From Serpentinimonas raichei (GTDB taxonomy: Bacteria; Pseudomonadota; Gammaproteobacteria; Burkholderiales; Burkholderiaceae_C), in NCBI RefSeq assembly GCF_000828895.1, contig NZ_AP014568.1, forward strand, positions 796,308 through 860,307: DNA of 64,000 nt, read 5' to 3'. Position numbers and translations under genes: made by a program. The stretch's first letter is position 1, and each line of letters begins with the position of its first letter. The notes beneath the pieces were generated by a model. That model saw only the letters and a list, made by a program, of their open reading frames with translations, did no database searches and was not told where the DNA came from. Of the stretch, positions 30,366 to 40,028 are shown piece by piece.

Positions 30366-31859
30366 ATGAAGCCACACACCTTTCTTTGGCACGACTACGA
30401 AACCTTTGGCGCCAAGGCCCGGCTGGACCGGCCGGCGCAGTTTGGCGCCGTGCGCACCGACGCCGAGCTCAACCCCATCGGCGCGCCGCTGATGTTTTAT
30501 TGCCGCCCGGCGCCCGACTATCTGCCCGACCCCGAGAGCTGCCTCATCACCGGCATCACGCCCCAGCAGTGCCTGCAACACGGCCTGCCCGAGCACGAGT
30601 TCGCCCAGCGCATCGAGGCCGAGCTGGGGCAGCCCGGCACCGTGGGCGTGGGCTTCAACTCGATTCGCTTCGACGACGAATTCACCCGCTTCATGCTCTG
30701 GCGCAACCTGCTCGACCCCTACGCGCGCGAGTGGAAAAACGGCTGCGGCCGTTGGGATCTGCTCGACGTGCTGCGCCTGTGCTACGCCCTGCGCCCCGAG
30801 GGCTTGCAGTGGCCGCTCAAGACCGACGGCCGGCCCAGCTTCAAGCTCGAAGACCTGGCGCGTGCCAACGGCATCGAACACGGGGCGGCGCACGATGCCC
30901 TGTCGGACGTGTATGCCACGCTCGGCTTGGCGCGGCTGCTGCGCGAGCGCCAGCCGCGCTTGTTCGACTTTGCCTTGGGTCTGCACAAAAAAGAGCAGGT
31001 GGCGCACGAGCTGGGGCTGCCGACCACGCCGCAGCGGGCCCAGCCTTTTTTGCACGTGTCGGGGTTTTTCCCGCCCGAGCGCGGCTGCCTAGGGTTGATG
31101 TGGCCGCTGGCCAGCCACCCCAGCAACCGCAACGAGCTGCTGGCCTGGGACCTGGCCCACGACCCCGCCGAGTTGGCCACGCTCAACGCCGCCGAGGTGC
31201 GCGCGCGGCTCTTTGTGCGCCAAGAGGAGCTGCCTGCGGGGGTCAAGCGCCTGCCGCTCAAGAGCGTGCACCTGAACAAATCGCCGATGGTGGTGGGAAA
31301 CCTCAAAACCCTGCGCCCCGAGCTGGCGCAGCGCTGGGGCATCGATCTGGAGCAAGGGCTGCGCCACGCCGAGCGCGCCGCGCTGCTGCCCGATTTGAGC
31401 GCGCTCTGGAGCGCGGTCTATGAGCGCAACGGCGGCACCCAGGCTGCGCAGACGGCCGCGCAAGCCAGCGCCACCCAGTCCGACCCTGAGCAGGATTTGT
31501 ACGGCGGCTTCGTGGGCGACGCCGACCGCCTGCGCCTGCTGGAGTTGCGCCAGCGCCCAGCCGACGACCCGGCGTGGACGCGCACCCAGTTCGAGGACCC
31601 GCGCCTGGGTGAGCTGGTGTGGCGCTACCGGGCGCGCAACTTCCCCGAGCAACTCAGCGCGGCCGAGCAGGCGCGCTGGCGCACCCACTGCCAGGCGCGG
31701 CTGCTGCACGGGCAGGGCGGCGCGCTCACGCTGGAGCGCCAAATGGCGCGCATCGACGAGCTGGCCGAGCAGGCCGGCGAGCGCGGCGACGAACGCGCCG
31801 AAGCCATTTTGGGCGAGCTGCACGACTACGCGCTTGGCCTAGCCGAAGGCGTGGCGTAG
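30366..31859 (+). CDS. sbcB: Exodeoxyribonuclease I
   Basis: A 497-residue 3'-5' single-strand DNA exonuclease used in recombination and mismatch repair. The DEDD-type nuclease domain opens with TFLWHDYETFGAKARLDRPA, containing the first Asp-Glu pair (about residues 10-12). GVGFNSIRFDDEFTRFML (about 95-112) holds further active-site residues, and EHGAAHDALSDVYATLGLAR (about 172-191) holds the last Asp. The ExoI C-terminal half (SH3-like and helical regions) is present at normal length. It is a single-gene unit between divergent and unrelated neighbours. Confidence 0.95.
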   Translation: MKPHTFLWHDYETFGAKARLDRPAQFGAVRTDAELNPIGAPLMFYCRPAPDYLPDPESCLITGITPQQCLQHGLPEHEFAQRIEAELGQPGTVGVGFNSIRFDDEFTRFMLWRNLLDPYAREWKNGCGRWDLLDVLRLCYALRPEGLQWPLKTDGRPSFKLEDLARANGIEHGAAHDALSDVYATLGLARLLRERQPRLFDFALGLHKKEQVAHELGLPTTPQRAQPFLHVSGFFPPERGCLGLMWPLASHPSNRNELLAWDLAHDPAELATLNAAEVRARLFVRQEELPAGVKRLPLKSVHLNKSPMVVGNLKTLRPELAQRWGIDLEQGLRHAERAALLPDLSALWSAVYERNGGTQAAQTAAQASATQSDPEQDLYGGFVGDADRLRLLELRQRPADDPAWTRTQFEDPRLGELVWRYRARNFPEQLSAAEQARWRTHCQARLLHGQGGALTLERQMARIDELAEQAGERGDERAEAILGELHDYALGLAEGVA

Positions 31860-31892
31860 TTGGCATGAAAATGGATCAGTGATGCACAGAGC

Positions 31893-31919
31893 TTGACGCG
31901 AGGCGGTGTTCTATATAAA
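31893..31919 (+). promoter_or_regulatory. Candidate sigma-70 promoter of the XRE-methyltransferase gene
   Basis: TTGACG (31893-31898) is followed by an AT-rich -10 region: TATAAA at 31914-31919 (15-bp spacer), or TAAACT at 31916-31921 (17-bp spacer). Transcription would start near 31926-31930, inside the inverted repeat that follows. Confidence 0.55.
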
Positions 31920-31924
31920 CTATA

Positions 31925-31946
31925 GCAGTTCATTATATGGAACTGC
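31925..31946. promoter_or_regulatory. Perfect inverted repeat, candidate autoregulatory operator
   Basis: GCAGTTC-N8-GAACTGC is a perfect 7-bp inverted repeat with an AT-rich spacer, ending 3 bp before the ATG of a gene whose product has an N-terminal XRE-type DNA-binding domain. The position over the predicted transcription start fits repression by its own product. That regulator is the obvious candidate, but binding is inferred. Confidence 0.65.
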
Positions 31947-31949
31947 ACC

Positions 31950-33974
31950 ATGGCAAGCAACACGGACAACTCGGATTTGGCACGCAACTTGCGCGCAGCC
32001 AGGGAGCGCCGGGGCTTGACCTTGACCGGTTTGGCGGAGCGCTCAGGCGTTGCCAAGTCCACTCTTTCTGGTCTTGAGTCAGCAGCAGGCAATCCTACAG
32101 TGGCCACGCTGTGGGCTATCGCCAATGCCCTTGAGGTTTCATTTGGGGAGTTGCTTGGAACGGTGGGTGCGACAGGTTTTGCGTCCACAACCGAGTTCGA
32201 AGCTGATGGGGTTGCTGTTCGATTTATTGAACAAAGTGAGTCGGCCCCAAGGTTGGAGTTGTACTGCGTAGAACTAAAGTTGGGCAGTTTACAAGAGTCG
32301 GCACCGCATCCCAAGGGAGTAAGGGAGCGTGTGACGGTGCTTGGCGGTGCCTTGCTGGTGGGCCCCGTGCAAAGCCCGGCCCTTGTTCGGGCCGGTCAAA
32401 CCCACGAGTTTGCAGCCGACGTGCCGCATGTGTACAGAGCGGTTGAGGCGCAGACCAAAGCCATGGTGTTGATCGAGTACCCCAGCGGGCATGGCCTGGG
32501 CGATCAAGCCGAAATACACGTCCCATGGCCGACAACAGACAAGGGATGGGATGGATTGCGTTCGCTCGTGGACCGCCTCCTGATCGAAGTGTCAAACGGA
32601 GTGGGCGCGCGTGCGATCCGGTTTTTCGCCTGCGGGCAGGCAGCGCAGGCAGCGGTCAGCGAACTTTGCACGCGTTTGCCGGTGCTGCGCGACCCCACTT
32701 TTTGTTGGCCGTTATTCTGTTTTGCTGATGCCGATCAGCAAGGCCCGTTTCTGGTGTTGTTGCCGTTGCGCTTCACGGCTGCAGATTGGGCTGCCGAACC
32801 AGTGTCTTCTTGCTCGGTGACGGCGACCCTGAGGTCAGCACGTACCCTGTCCTGTCAGGCTCAGTGGCCCGGTTTGAAGTTGACGATGGCTCAGTTGACG
32901 GATGCCAGAGCTGCAGCAGCAGGCCGTTCATGGATACTGGGGCCGTTGGCTGCTGAAGTGCTGTTGCAGCGCGGTGCGCTGGTGCTTCCAGGACGGCTCG
33001 AGCGGGTGGCGAAAATAGTTGACCAGGTTCATGCTGGCAATGAATCCACATCTTTTTCCGAAAGAATAGACGTGGTTGGCTATGATGCATTCGAATTAAT
33101 CCATCCGGCTTATGCTAGGCAAGCCGTTGCAGTCGCAGAAGATATTCAACGGTACGCACCAGATGTGGGCTTGAATGAGGTGATCGATGTCGGATCGGGC
33201 CCCGGAGCGCCCATTCTGATGCTGCATGAATTGTTGCCCGACCTGCACTTTGTCGCGTTAGAGCCCGATCCCATGGCTTTTATTTGTCTGCAGCGCAATA
33301 TCTGTGGGCTAGAGGCCGTGCGGGCGCAGCAGACCGGATTCCTCGAGTTTGACAGCAAAGACAACGCAACGCCGTTGATTACGTCAACCGGTGCCTCGCA
33401 CCATTTTAACACTGCCTTTATGTTGCAACAGGCTGTGCGGCTGCTGCAGCCAGGTGGGCTATTGATCGTGGCCGACGAATTCATCCCTGAGTTTGACTCG
33501 GCGCAAGCGCGCAGTCTGGCTTTACTCCAACACCACGCTGCCTACATCCTGTGGGCCATGGCTTGGATCGAAAAATGTCAGGAATTCACAGACCTGGGTC
33601 GAACCGGGGGGGCGTATTTTGCCTTGCGCCAGGCACTTGCTTTGGCGCTCGTTGATATCGAGTCGGGTCACGCAGTGGCAGCCATTAACCGCTGCCGGGA
33701 GATTTTTGCGCAAATCAAGCATGCCGGATTGGGTCAGTTTGATGGGAGTCAGATAGACGCTTATATCAATTTTTTCTGGTTGGAATTGCAAGCTATGGTG
33801 GCTGGTTTTGATTACGAAGTCGAGCGCAAAACACACCCGCGACGCTTCGTCGAATTGGCTGCTCTGGCCGGCCTAGAACTGGTGCGCAAGCGCAGAATAT
33901 TTGCGACCAGTGGATCGGATGAATGGGGCGGTGGGACCTATGTGTTTACCCTTCGAAAACCGATGTTTCGCTAG
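31950..33974 (+). CDS. Fusion protein: XRE helix-turn-helix, cupin-like region and SAM-dependent methyltransferase
   Basis: A 674-residue protein. Residues about 10-68 are an XRE HTH (RGLTLTGLAERSGVAKSTLS, then NPTVATLWAIANALEV). About 100-185 look like a cupin sensor with VRERVTVLGGALLVGP and an AGQTHEFAADVPHVYRA turn. A middle region (about 195-380) is unrecognised. From about 385 a Rossmann methyltransferase has motif I VIDVGSGPGAPILML (about 411-425), FVALEPDPMAF, and LLQPGGLLIVADEFIPEF. XRE-cupin regulators often sit beside azlCD; the added catalytic half is unusual. azlC follows 12 bp downstream. GC content is lower than in neighbours. The methyl acceptor is unknown. Confidence 0.82.
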   Translation: MASNTDNSDLARNLRAARERRGLTLTGLAERSGVAKSTLSGLESAAGNPTVATLWAIANALEVSFGELLGTVGATGFASTTEFEADGVAVRFIEQSESAPRLELYCVELKLGSLQESAPHPKGVRERVTVLGGALLVGPVQSPALVRAGQTHEFAADVPHVYRAVEAQTKAMVLIEYPSGHGLGDQAEIHVPWPTTDKGWDGLRSLVDRLLIEVSNGVGARAIRFFACGQAAQAAVSELCTRLPVLRDPTFCWPLFCFADADQQGPFLVLLPLRFTAADWAAEPVSSCSVTATLRSARTLSCQAQWPGLKLTMAQLTDARAAAAGRSWILGPLAAEVLLQRGALVLPGRLERVAKIVDQVHAGNESTSFSERIDVVGYDAFELIHPAYARQAVAVAEDIQRYAPDVGLNEVIDVGSGPGAPILMLHELLPDLHFVALEPDPMAFICLQRNICGLEAVRAQQTGFLEFDSKDNATPLITSTGASHHFNTAFMLQQAVRLLQPGGLLIVADEFIPEFDSAQARSLALLQHHAAYILWAMAWIEKCQEFTDLGRTGGAYFALRQALALALVDIESGHAVAAINRCREIFAQIKHAGLGQFDGSQIDAYINFFWLELQAMVAGFDYEVERKTHPRRFVELAALAGLELVRKRRIFATSGSDEWGGGTYVFTLRKPMFR

Positions 33975-33986
33975 CGGGGGGGTGGC

Positions 33987-34670
33987 ATGCAGCAGATAGT
34001 CAAAGGTTTGACGGACAGTCTTTCGATTGGTGCCGCTTATCTCCCGATTGCTTTTTCATTTGGCCTGGCTGCGCTCGAGGCTGGGTTTTCGCCCGCTGCT
34101 GCGGTGTTGCTGTCGGCGCTGGTGTTTGCCGGTGCCAGCCAGTTTGTGATGCTTGCTTTGATGGCCACTGGCACCGGTATGATGGCTGTGGTGGTTACCG
34201 TGTTGCTGATGAATGTGCGTCATCTTTTCTACGGCCCCGCCCTGTTGGCCAAACTCGGGTCTGGCCGGCCCAGTTGGCCTACACCGTTGCTGGCCTTTGG
34301 GCTCACCGATGAAGTGTTTGCCACCGCCTCTGGCAAGCTGGGGCAAATCCCGCTGGCCGATCGCGAAGGCTGGTATGTTGGATTGCAGGTGGGGGCTTAC
34401 TCGATTTGGGTCTTGGGTACGGCATTGGGCGCCATGTTCGGTCGGCAACTGAGCGCGCAATCAGCTTTTTGGAGCGATGCCATGTCATTTGTATTGCCGG
34501 CGCTGTTTTTGGCCTTGTTGCTTGAAATTGCTGCGCAGACCCGGTGGCTGGTGCTTTTGGGGGCGGCCCTCACGACGACGGCGGCACTGCCATTTATGCC
34601 GGCTTATCTGGCGCTGCTACTGGGCATGGTCGCGGGCGCTGCGCTGGGTTACCGACGGGGGGTGTCATGA
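33987..34670 (+). CDS. azlC: AzlC family transporter subunit (branched-chain amino acid export type)
   Basis: A 227-residue membrane protein with about five to seven hydrophobic segments and the AzlC/YgaZ pattern: LSIGAAYLPIAFSFGLAALE near residue 11, GASQFVMLALMATG near 49, and LLMNVRHLFYGPAL near 73. AzlC with AzlD forms a small exporter of branched-chain amino acids or analogues; the true substrate here is not known. Its stop overlaps the azlD start (ATGA). It follows the XRE-methyltransferase fusion by 12 bp and is probably under the same operator. Confidence 0.9.
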   Translation: MQQIVKGLTDSLSIGAAYLPIAFSFGLAALEAGFSPAAAVLLSALVFAGASQFVMLALMATGTGMMAVVVTVLLMNVRHLFYGPALLAKLGSGRPSWPTPLLAFGLTDEVFATASGKLGQIPLADREGWYVGLQVGAYSIWVLGTALGAMFGRQLSAQSAFWSDAMSFVLPALFLALLLEIAAQTRWLVLLGAALTTTAALPFMPAYLALLLGMVAGAALGYRRGVS

Positions 34671-34996
34671 CTTTGATCGAAGCGTTCACGGTGCTGGCGG
34701 CTGCACTGGTGACTTTTTTATTGCGCTGGCTGCCGATGCTGGTCTGGCGCAACGCAGCGTCGGCGCCGACCACGGGAGTAAAGTCGATACTCAATGGCAT
34801 CGGTCCGGCAGCCATTTGCGCTATGCTGGTGCTTGCTTTGGGATCGTTGCTGGAGTTGGAATGGCAACTTAACGCGTGGTTGCCAGCGCTGATCGGTGTA
34901 TTGGCCGTGTTTGCTGCCAAGTGGCGGCTGGGCGGGATCGCTTGGCCGACTCTGTTCGGTGCCTTGGCTTACGGTCTTTCGATGCATCTGTTCTGA
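34667..34996 (+). CDS. azlD: AzlD family transporter subunit
   Basis: A 109-residue membrane protein with four hydrophobic segments, the usual AzlD/YgaH size. The N-terminus [20 protein letters not shown] and the middle [16 protein letters not shown] are family-like. The start ATG at 34667 overlaps the azlC stop, indicating coupled translation and a 1:1 partner role. It ends the three-gene unit; a 164-bp gap to yebC follows without a strong terminator. Confidence 0.88.
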   Translation: MTLIEAFTVLAAALVTFLLRWLPMLVWRNAASAPTTGVKSILNGIGPAAICAMLVLALGSLLELEWQLNAWLPALIGVLAVFAAKWRLGGIAWPTLFGALAYGLSMHLF

Positions 34997-35071
34997 GTTG
35001 CTCTGCTCAGGCATGGCCATGCTGCCAAGCCTCATGGCGTCGGTGCAGCGCGCCAGCTGGGCCCAGGGAAG

Positions 35072-35077
35072 TACAAT
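35072..35077 (+). promoter_or_regulatory. Candidate -10 element (TACAAT) upstream of yebC
   Basis: TACAAT lies 83 bp before the yebC start in the gap after azlD. The -35 region is poor. It is offered as the most likely promoter of the yebC-purD run because the -10 match is good and the gap is otherwise featureless. Confidence 0.3.
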
Positions 35078-35160
35078 CGAGGGTTTTTCCCTTGCGCCTG
35101 CGCGACGTGCGTGGGCACGCGTGGCGAACCGATCAACCAACTGCGAGGCATCTGACACCC

Positions 35161-35889
35161 ATGGCAGGGCATTCCAAATGGGCCAACATCCAGCACCGCA
35201 AGGGGCGTCAGGATGAAAAACGCGGCCGGGTCTGGACCCGCGTGATCCGCGAAATCATGGTGGCGGCGCGTCAAGGCGGCGGCGGCGACGCGGCGGCCAA
35301 CCCGCGCCTGCGGCTGGCGATCGACAAGGCCAAGGCGGCCAATATGCCGGCCGACACCATCAAGCGCAACATAGACAAGGCCACGGGCAACCTCGAAGGC
35401 GTGCAGTACGAGGAGATCCGTTACGAGGGCTACGGCATCGCCGGTGCGGCCGTGATCGTCGAAACCATGACCGACAACCGCGTGCGCACGGTGGCCGAAG
35501 TGCGCCACGCCTTCAGCAAGCACGGCGGCAATTTGGGCACCGAAGGCTCGGTGGCGTTCCAGTTCAAGCACTGCGGCCAGTTCATCTTCGCTCCCGGCGT
35601 GCCCGAAGAGCGGCTGTTCGAGGTGGCGCTGGAAGCCGGGGCCGAAGACGTGCTCGGCAGCGACGACGGCGCTTTCGAGGTGCTCACGGCGGTGACCGAT
35701 TTCGAGGCCGTGCAGCAGGCGCTGCAAGGCGCGGGCCTGCGCCCCGAACTGGCCGAAGTGACGCTGCGCGCCGACAACCCGGTGGCCTTGAGCGGCGACG
35801 AGGCGCTGCGCATGCAAAAACTGCTCGACGCCCTAGAAGACCTCGACGACGTGCAAAACGTCTATCACAACGCAGAACTCAACCCATGA
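35161..35889 (+). CDS. yebC: YebC/PmpR family protein
   Basis: A 242-residue protein with the invariant opening [20 protein letters not shown] and the family block [13 protein letters not shown] near residue 61. YebC/TACO1 proteins were described as transcriptional regulators and more recently as translation factors that help ribosomes at difficult sequences. Length and motifs are full. The ATG at 35161 is set by the conserved N-terminus. Its stop overlaps the purD start by 4 bp. Confidence 0.95.
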   Translation: MAGHSKWANIQHRKGRQDEKRGRVWTRVIREIMVAARQGGGGDAAANPRLRLAIDKAKAANMPADTIKRNIDKATGNLEGVQYEEIRYEGYGIAGAAVIVETMTDNRVRTVAEVRHAFSKHGGNLGTEGSVAFQFKHCGQFIFAPGVPEERLFEVALEAGAEDVLGSDDGAFEVLTAVTDFEAVQQALQGAGLRPELAEVTLRADNPVALSGDEALRMQKLLDALEDLDDVQNVYHNAELNP

Positions 35890-37178
35890 ACGCAGAACTC
35901 AAGGTGCTGGTGGTCGGCGGTGGCGGGCGCGAACACGCGCTGGCCTGGAAGCTCAAGCAGTCGCCGCGCGTGGCGCAGGTTTATGTGGCGCCGGGCAACG
36001 GCGGCACCGCGCTCGACCCAGCGCTGCAAAACGTGCCGATCAGCGACCCGACCGAGCTCGCGCGCTGGGCGCAGCAGCAGGGCATCGCCCTGACCGTGGT
36101 CGGCCCCGAGGGGCCGCTGGCGGCGGGCATCGTCGATGTCTTTCGCGCCCAGGGCTTGCGCATCTTTGGCCCCACGCAGGCGGCGGCGCAGCTCGAGAGC
36201 TCCAAGGCCTTTTCCAAGGCCTTCATGCAGCGCCACGGCATCCCGACAGCGGCCTACCAAGTCTTTGCCGAAGCACCCGCCGCCCACGCCTACGTGGAGC
36301 AAATGGGCGCGCCGATCGTGGTCAAGGCCGATGGCTTGGCCGCTGGCAAGGGCGTGGTGGTGGCGCAAACGCTGGCCGAGGCGCACGCCGCCATCGATTT
36401 CATGCTGCAAGGCCAAGCGCCGGGGCTGGCCCACAACGCCGGCGGCGCGCGGGTGGTGATCGAAGCCTTTTTGCAGGGCGAAGAAGCCAGCTTCATCGTG
36501 CTCTGCGACGGCGTGCAAGCGCTGGCGCTGGCCAGCAGCCAAGACCACAAGCGCCTGCTCGACGCCGACCAGGGCCCCAACACCGGCGGCATGGGGGCCT
36601 ACTCGCCGGCCCCGGTGGTCACGCCCGAGGTGCACCAGCGCGCGCTCGACGAGGTGATTTTGCCGACGCTGCGCGGCATGGCCGCCGACGGCATCCCCTA
36701 CACCGGCTTCCTCTACGCCGGGCTGATGATCGGCCCCGACGGCAGCGTGCGCACGCTCGAGTTCAACTGCCGCTTGGGCGACCCCGAAACGCAACCGATC
36801 CTGCTGCGCCTGCAAAGCGATCTGGCCGCGGTGTTGCTGGCGGCCACCGAGCAGCGCCTGCACGAGATCGAGCTGCAATGGGATGAGCGCGTGGCGCTGG
36901 GCGTGGTGCTGGCCGCGCACGGCTACCCCCAGCAGCCACGCACGGGCGACGCCATCGCACTCACCGCCCCTGATAGCCCAGATGCCGTGCTGTTCCACGC
37001 CGGCACGGCCTTGCAGCAGGGGCGGCTGTGCACCGCCGGCGGGCGCGTGCTCTGCGCCACCGCGCTCGGGGCCGACGTGGCGCAAGCGCAACGCCGCGCC
37101 TACCAACTGGTGCAGGGCGTACACTACCCCGGCATGCAATACCGACACGACATCGGCTTTAGGGCCTTGCCCGCATGA
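35886..37178 (+). CDS. purD: Phosphoribosylamine-glycine ligase
   Basis: A 430-residue ATP-grasp enzyme for the second step of purine synthesis, joining glycine to phosphoribosylamine. It has the N-terminal [19 protein letters not shown], the ATP-grasp [20 protein letters not shown] (about residues 142-161), [20 protein letters not shown] and [11 protein letters not shown], all diagnostic of PurD. Start and stop both overlap neighbours by 4 bp (yebC, hemF), so translation is coupled along the run. Confidence 0.97.
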   Translation: MNAELKVLVVGGGGREHALAWKLKQSPRVAQVYVAPGNGGTALDPALQNVPISDPTELARWAQQQGIALTVVGPEGPLAAGIVDVFRAQGLRIFGPTQAAAQLESSKAFSKAFMQRHGIPTAAYQVFAEAPAAHAYVEQMGAPIVVKADGLAAGKGVVVAQTLAEAHAAIDFMLQGQAPGLAHNAGGARVVIEAFLQGEEASFIVLCDGVQALALASSQDHKRLLDADQGPNTGGMGAYSPAPVVTPEVHQRALDEVILPTLRGMAADGIPYTGFLYAGLMIGPDGSVRTLEFNCRLGDPETQPILLRLQSDLAAVLLAATEQRLHEIELQWDERVALGVVLAAHGYPQQPRTGDAIALTAPDSPDAVLFHAGTALQQGRLCTAGGRVLCATALGADVAQAQRRAYQLVQGVHYPGMQYRHDIGFRALPA

Positions 37179-38095
37179 GCGGCGCGCCCACGGCCGCCAT
37201 GCGCGACTACCTGCTGGGCTTGCAGCAGCGCATCACCTCGGCCATCACCGAGATCGACGGCCAGAGCTTTGTCTCCGACGCTTGGGAAAAGGCCCCCGGC
37301 GAACCCTTGCAAGGCAACGGCGTGACGCAGATTCTGGAAGGCGGCGCGGTGTTCGAGCGCGCCGGTTGCGGCTTTTCGCATGTGCAAGGCCAGCGCCTGC
37401 CGCCCTCGGCCACGCAGCACCGGCCCGAACTGGCTGGGGCCCCGTTCGAGGCGCTGGGCGTTTCGCTGGTGTTTCATCCGCGCAACCCCTACGTGCCCAC
37501 GGTGCACATGAACGTGCGCCAGATCACGGCGTTGCCGTCGGGTGGCGGCGCGCCGGTGAGCTGGTTTGGCGGCGGCATGGACCTCACGCCCTATTACGGT
37601 TTCGAGGAAGACGCGCAGCACTTTCACCGCACCTGCGCCGCCGCCCTGTCCCCCTTTGGCGCCGACAAATACCCGCGCTTCAAAGCCTGGTGCGACGATT
37701 ATTTTTTTCTCAAGCACCGCAACGAAGCGCGCGGCATCGGCGGCATCTTCTACGACGACCTGTCCGAACTCGGCCTCGAGGGCGGGCTGGCGCTCACCCA
37801 AGCGGTGGGCGACGCCTTCTTGCACGCCTACCTGCCGCTGGTACAGCGGCGCCGCGACACGCCCTACGGCGAGCGCGAGCGCCAGTTTCAACTCTACCGG
37901 CGCGGCCGCTACGTCGAATTCAACCTGGTGTGGGACCGGGGCACCCACTTTGGCCTGCAATCGGGCGGGCGCAGCGAATCCATTTTGCTCTCGATGCCGC
38001 CGCTGGTGCGCTGGGCTTACCAGGAACAACCGGCGGAGGGCACGCCCGAACACCGGCTGACGAGCGAGTTTTTGCCGCGGCGAGACTGGCTGTGA
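37175..38095 (+). CDS. hemF: Oxygen-dependent coproporphyrinogen III oxidase
   Basis: A 306-residue aerobic enzyme that decarboxylates coproporphyrinogen III to protoporphyrinogen IX in haem synthesis. Family signatures include [17 protein letters not shown] (about residues 91-107), [18 protein letters not shown] (about 129-146), [20 protein letters not shown] (about 177-196), and [20 protein letters not shown] near the C-terminus. ATGA overlap with purD upstream; the nadD GTG start overlaps its stop. Confidence 0.97.
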   Translation: MSGAPTAAMRDYLLGLQQRITSAITEIDGQSFVSDAWEKAPGEPLQGNGVTQILEGGAVFERAGCGFSHVQGQRLPPSATQHRPELAGAPFEALGVSLVFHPRNPYVPTVHMNVRQITALPSGGGAPVSWFGGGMDLTPYYGFEEDAQHFHRTCAAALSPFGADKYPRFKAWCDDYFFLKHRNEARGIGGIFYDDLSELGLEGGLALTQAVGDAFLHAYLPLVQRRRDTPYGERERQFQLYRRGRYVEFNLVWDRGTHFGLQSGGRSESILLSMPPLVRWAYQEQPAEGTPEHRLTSEFLPRRDWL

Positions 38096-38781
38096 GCGCC
38101 ACCCCCGCGGCCGCGCAGCGCATCGGCGTGTTTGGCGGCGCCTTCGATCCGCCGCACTGGGCGCACCGGGCGCTGGCCGAGACGGCGCTGGCGCAACTGG
38201 CGCTCGACGCGCTGCTGATTTTGCCCACTGGCCACGCCTGGCACAAAAGCCGCGCACTCACGCCCGCGCCGCACCGGCTGGCGATGTGCAGGCTGGCCTT
38301 TGATGGGCTAGAGCGCGTGCACATCGACGCGCGCGAAACCCGCCGCCCCGGCCCCAGCTACACCGCCGACACCTTGCAGGAGCTGGCCGCCGAACACCCG
38401 GGGGCGCAGCTGTTTCTGGTGCTGGGGGCCGACCAGCTGCTCGCTTTCCAGAGCTGGCAGCGCTGGCAGGAGGTGCTGCGCCACGCCACGCTGGCGGTGG
38501 CCAATCGGCCCCTGCACGCCGACGGCAGGGTGGCCGACGGGCCGGTGGCCGAGCCCGACCTGAGCGGCATCGATCTGCCCTTCGAGCACCTGCAGATGCC
38601 GCTGCACCCGATCAGTGCCACGGCGGTGCGTGCGCGGGTGCGGGGCGCAGCGGGCGGCGGCCAAGGCGGCTCCGGCGGCCTCAACGAATTTTCCACGGCA
38701 CAACCAGCGCTCGATCTGCTGGTGCCCGCCGCCGTGGCGCGGTATATTTCAGACCATCACCTTTACCATCAGCCAGAATGA
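38092..38781 (+). CDS. nadD: Nicotinate-nucleotide adenylyltransferase
   Basis: A 229-residue enzyme that adenylates nicotinate mononucleotide on the way to NAD. The nucleotidyltransferase motif is [20 protein letters not shown] (about residues 10-29), then LPTGHAWHK, and the C-terminal [12 protein letters not shown] is equivalent to the ISST-type motif. The only start consistent with the family N-terminus is GTG at 38092, whose last two bases begin the TGA of hemF. A Gly-rich insert (GGGQGGSGG) near residue 190 is unusual. Its stop overlaps the rsfS start. Confidence 0.92.
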   Translation: MSATPAAAQRIGVFGGAFDPPHWAHRALAETALAQLALDALLILPTGHAWHKSRALTPAPHRLAMCRLAFDGLERVHIDARETRRPGPSYTADTLQELAAEHPGAQLFLVLGADQLLAFQSWQRWQEVLRHATLAVANRPLHADGRVADGPVAEPDLSGIDLPFEHLQMPLHPISATAVRARVRGAAGGGQGGSGGLNEFSTAQPALDLLVPAAVARYISDHHLYHQPE

Positions 38782-39557
38782 GCAGTCAGCCCAGCAACGA
38801 ACGCAGCCCCCTAGCCAGCGGCCCGAATACCTCCAGCGCCGAGGCAACCCAAGGGGTGCAGGCAGCCCTTGCGGGTGGCTCCCAGAGCGAAACCATGGCC
38901 AAGCGCAACACCCAAAAGCTGCAGCGCGCCGCCGTCGATGGGCTGGAAGACGTGAAGGCGCAAGACATCCAGGTGTTCAACACCGAGGCGCTGTCGGCGC
39001 TGTTCGAGCGCGTGATCGTAGCCAGCGGCACCTCCAACCGCCAGACCAAGGCGCTGGCGGCCAGCGTCTGCGACGCGGTGCGCGAAGCCGGTTTTGACAA
39101 GCCGCGCGTGGAAGGCCAGGAAAACGGCGAGTGGATCGTCGTGGACTGCGGCGCGGTGGTGGTGCACGTGATGCAGCCCAGCATCCGCCAGTACTACCGG
39201 CTGGAAGAAATCTGGGGCAGCAAACCGGTGCGCCTGAAATTCGGCGCGCCGGCTCCGACGCAAGCGCGACCCGCTGCTGCCGGGGCCAAGGCCAAGACAA
39301 AGTCTGCCACAGCCAAGGCCAAGCCTGCCAAGCCTGCCAAGCCTGCCAAGCCTGCCAAGCCTGCCAAGCCTGACGGCGCCCCGGCGGCTCCAGCACGGGC
39401 AAAGTCAGCCAAGCCCGCCAAGTCGGACACAAGCCAAGCTGGCCCAGCCCGCACCAGGGCGGTCAAGCCCCTTAAGACCGAGTCTGCCGAAGCCGCCGCT
39501 GCGCCCGCCAAGCCACGGCCAGCGCGCCCCCGCGCCAGCCCCAAACCCGTGGCATGA
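38778..39557 (+). CDS. rsfS: Ribosome silencing factor RsfS with long Lys/Ala/Pro-rich tail
   Basis: Up to 259 residues, about twice the usual size. The conserved RsfS domain (about residues 46-160: [60 protein letters not shown]) binds uL14 and blocks 30S-50S joining in starvation. After it comes a basic, low-complexity tail of about 95 residues with an AKP repeat. The ATG at 38778 overlaps the nadD stop. An in-frame ATG at 38895 gives an N-terminus closer to the family ([17 protein letters not shown]) and may be the true start. Confidence 0.9.
   Translation: MSSQPSNERSPLASGPNTSSAEATQGVQAALAGGSQSETMAKRNTQKLQRAAVDGLEDVKAQDIQVFNTEALSALFERVIVASGTSNRQTKALAASVCDAVREAGFDKPRVEGQENGEWIVVDCGAVVVHVMQPSIRQYYRLEEIWGSKPVRLKFGAPAPTQARPAAAGAKAKTKSATAKAKPAKPAKPAKPAKPAKPDGAPAAPARAKSAKPAKSDTSQAGPARTRAVKPLKTESAEAAAAPAKPRPARPRASPKPVA
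39321..39374 (+). repeat. Nine-base tandem repeat in the rsfS tail
   Basis: Five exact copies of AAGCCTGCC (39321-39365) and a sixth with one change (AAGCCTGAC) encode a Lys-Pro-Ala run. Unit length is a multiple of three, so copy-number changes keep the frame and vary the length of the basic tail. Confidence 0.95.
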
Positions 39558-40021
39558 AACTGGTCCTCGTCGCCGTCGGGCAGCGCCTGCCCGATTGGGC
39601 GCAGACCGCCTGCGACGATTTTGCCAAGCGGCTGCCACCCGATGCGCGCTTCGAGCTGCGCACGGTCAAGGCCGAACCGCGCGGCCACAAGTCGGTGGCG
39701 GCCTTGCGTGCCGCCGAGCGCGAGCGCATCGAAGCCGCCCTGCCCAAGGGCGCGCGGCTGGTGGTTCTGGATGAGCGCGGCAGCACCCTGACCACGGCCG
39801 CGCTGGCGCGCCAGTGGCTGCAGTGGCAGCAGCAGGGCGACGACGTGGCGCTGCTCATCGGCGGCCCCGACGGCCTGGACCCAGCGCTCAAGTCCGCCGC
39901 ACAGCAGAGCCTGCGCCTGTCGGACTTGACGCTGCCGCACGCGCTGGCCCGGCTGCTGCTGATCGAGCAACTGTACCGGGCCTGGTCGCTCAACGCCGGG
40001 CACCCCTACCACCGCGAGTAA
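39554..40021 (+). CDS. rlmH: 23S rRNA (pseudouridine1915-N3)-methyltransferase RlmH
   Basis: A 155-residue SPOUT methyltransferase that modifies pseudouridine 1915 in helix 69 of 23S rRNA. The family pattern includes [17 protein letters not shown] at the start, [17 protein letters not shown], the knotted cofactor loop [11 protein letters not shown] (about residues 101-111), and the C-terminal [20 protein letters not shown]. It overlaps the rsfS stop by 4 bp. rsfS and rlmH are a common neighbour pair. Confidence 0.96.
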   Translation: MKLVLVAVGQRLPDWAQTACDDFAKRLPPDARFELRTVKAEPRGHKSVAALRAAERERIEAALPKGARLVVLDERGSTLTTAALARQWLQWQQQGDDVALLIGGPDGLDPALKSAAQQSLRLSDLTLPHALARLLLIEQLYRAWSLNAGHPYHRE

Positions 40022-40028
40022 CAAGCCA

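Noticed and set aside
27660..31055. A 1131-residue open frame on the minus strand across clpA, the WD40 gene and sbcB
   Set aside because: It is antisense to clpA and sbcB, runs out of frame through the WD40 and MliC-like genes, and has Arg/Ala/His-rich composition with no domain. It is a high-GC shadow frame.
36883..38091. N-terminal extension of nadD through hemF and purD
   Set aside because: The extension is an out-of-frame reading of hemF and purD. NadD family similarity begins right after the GTG at 38092.
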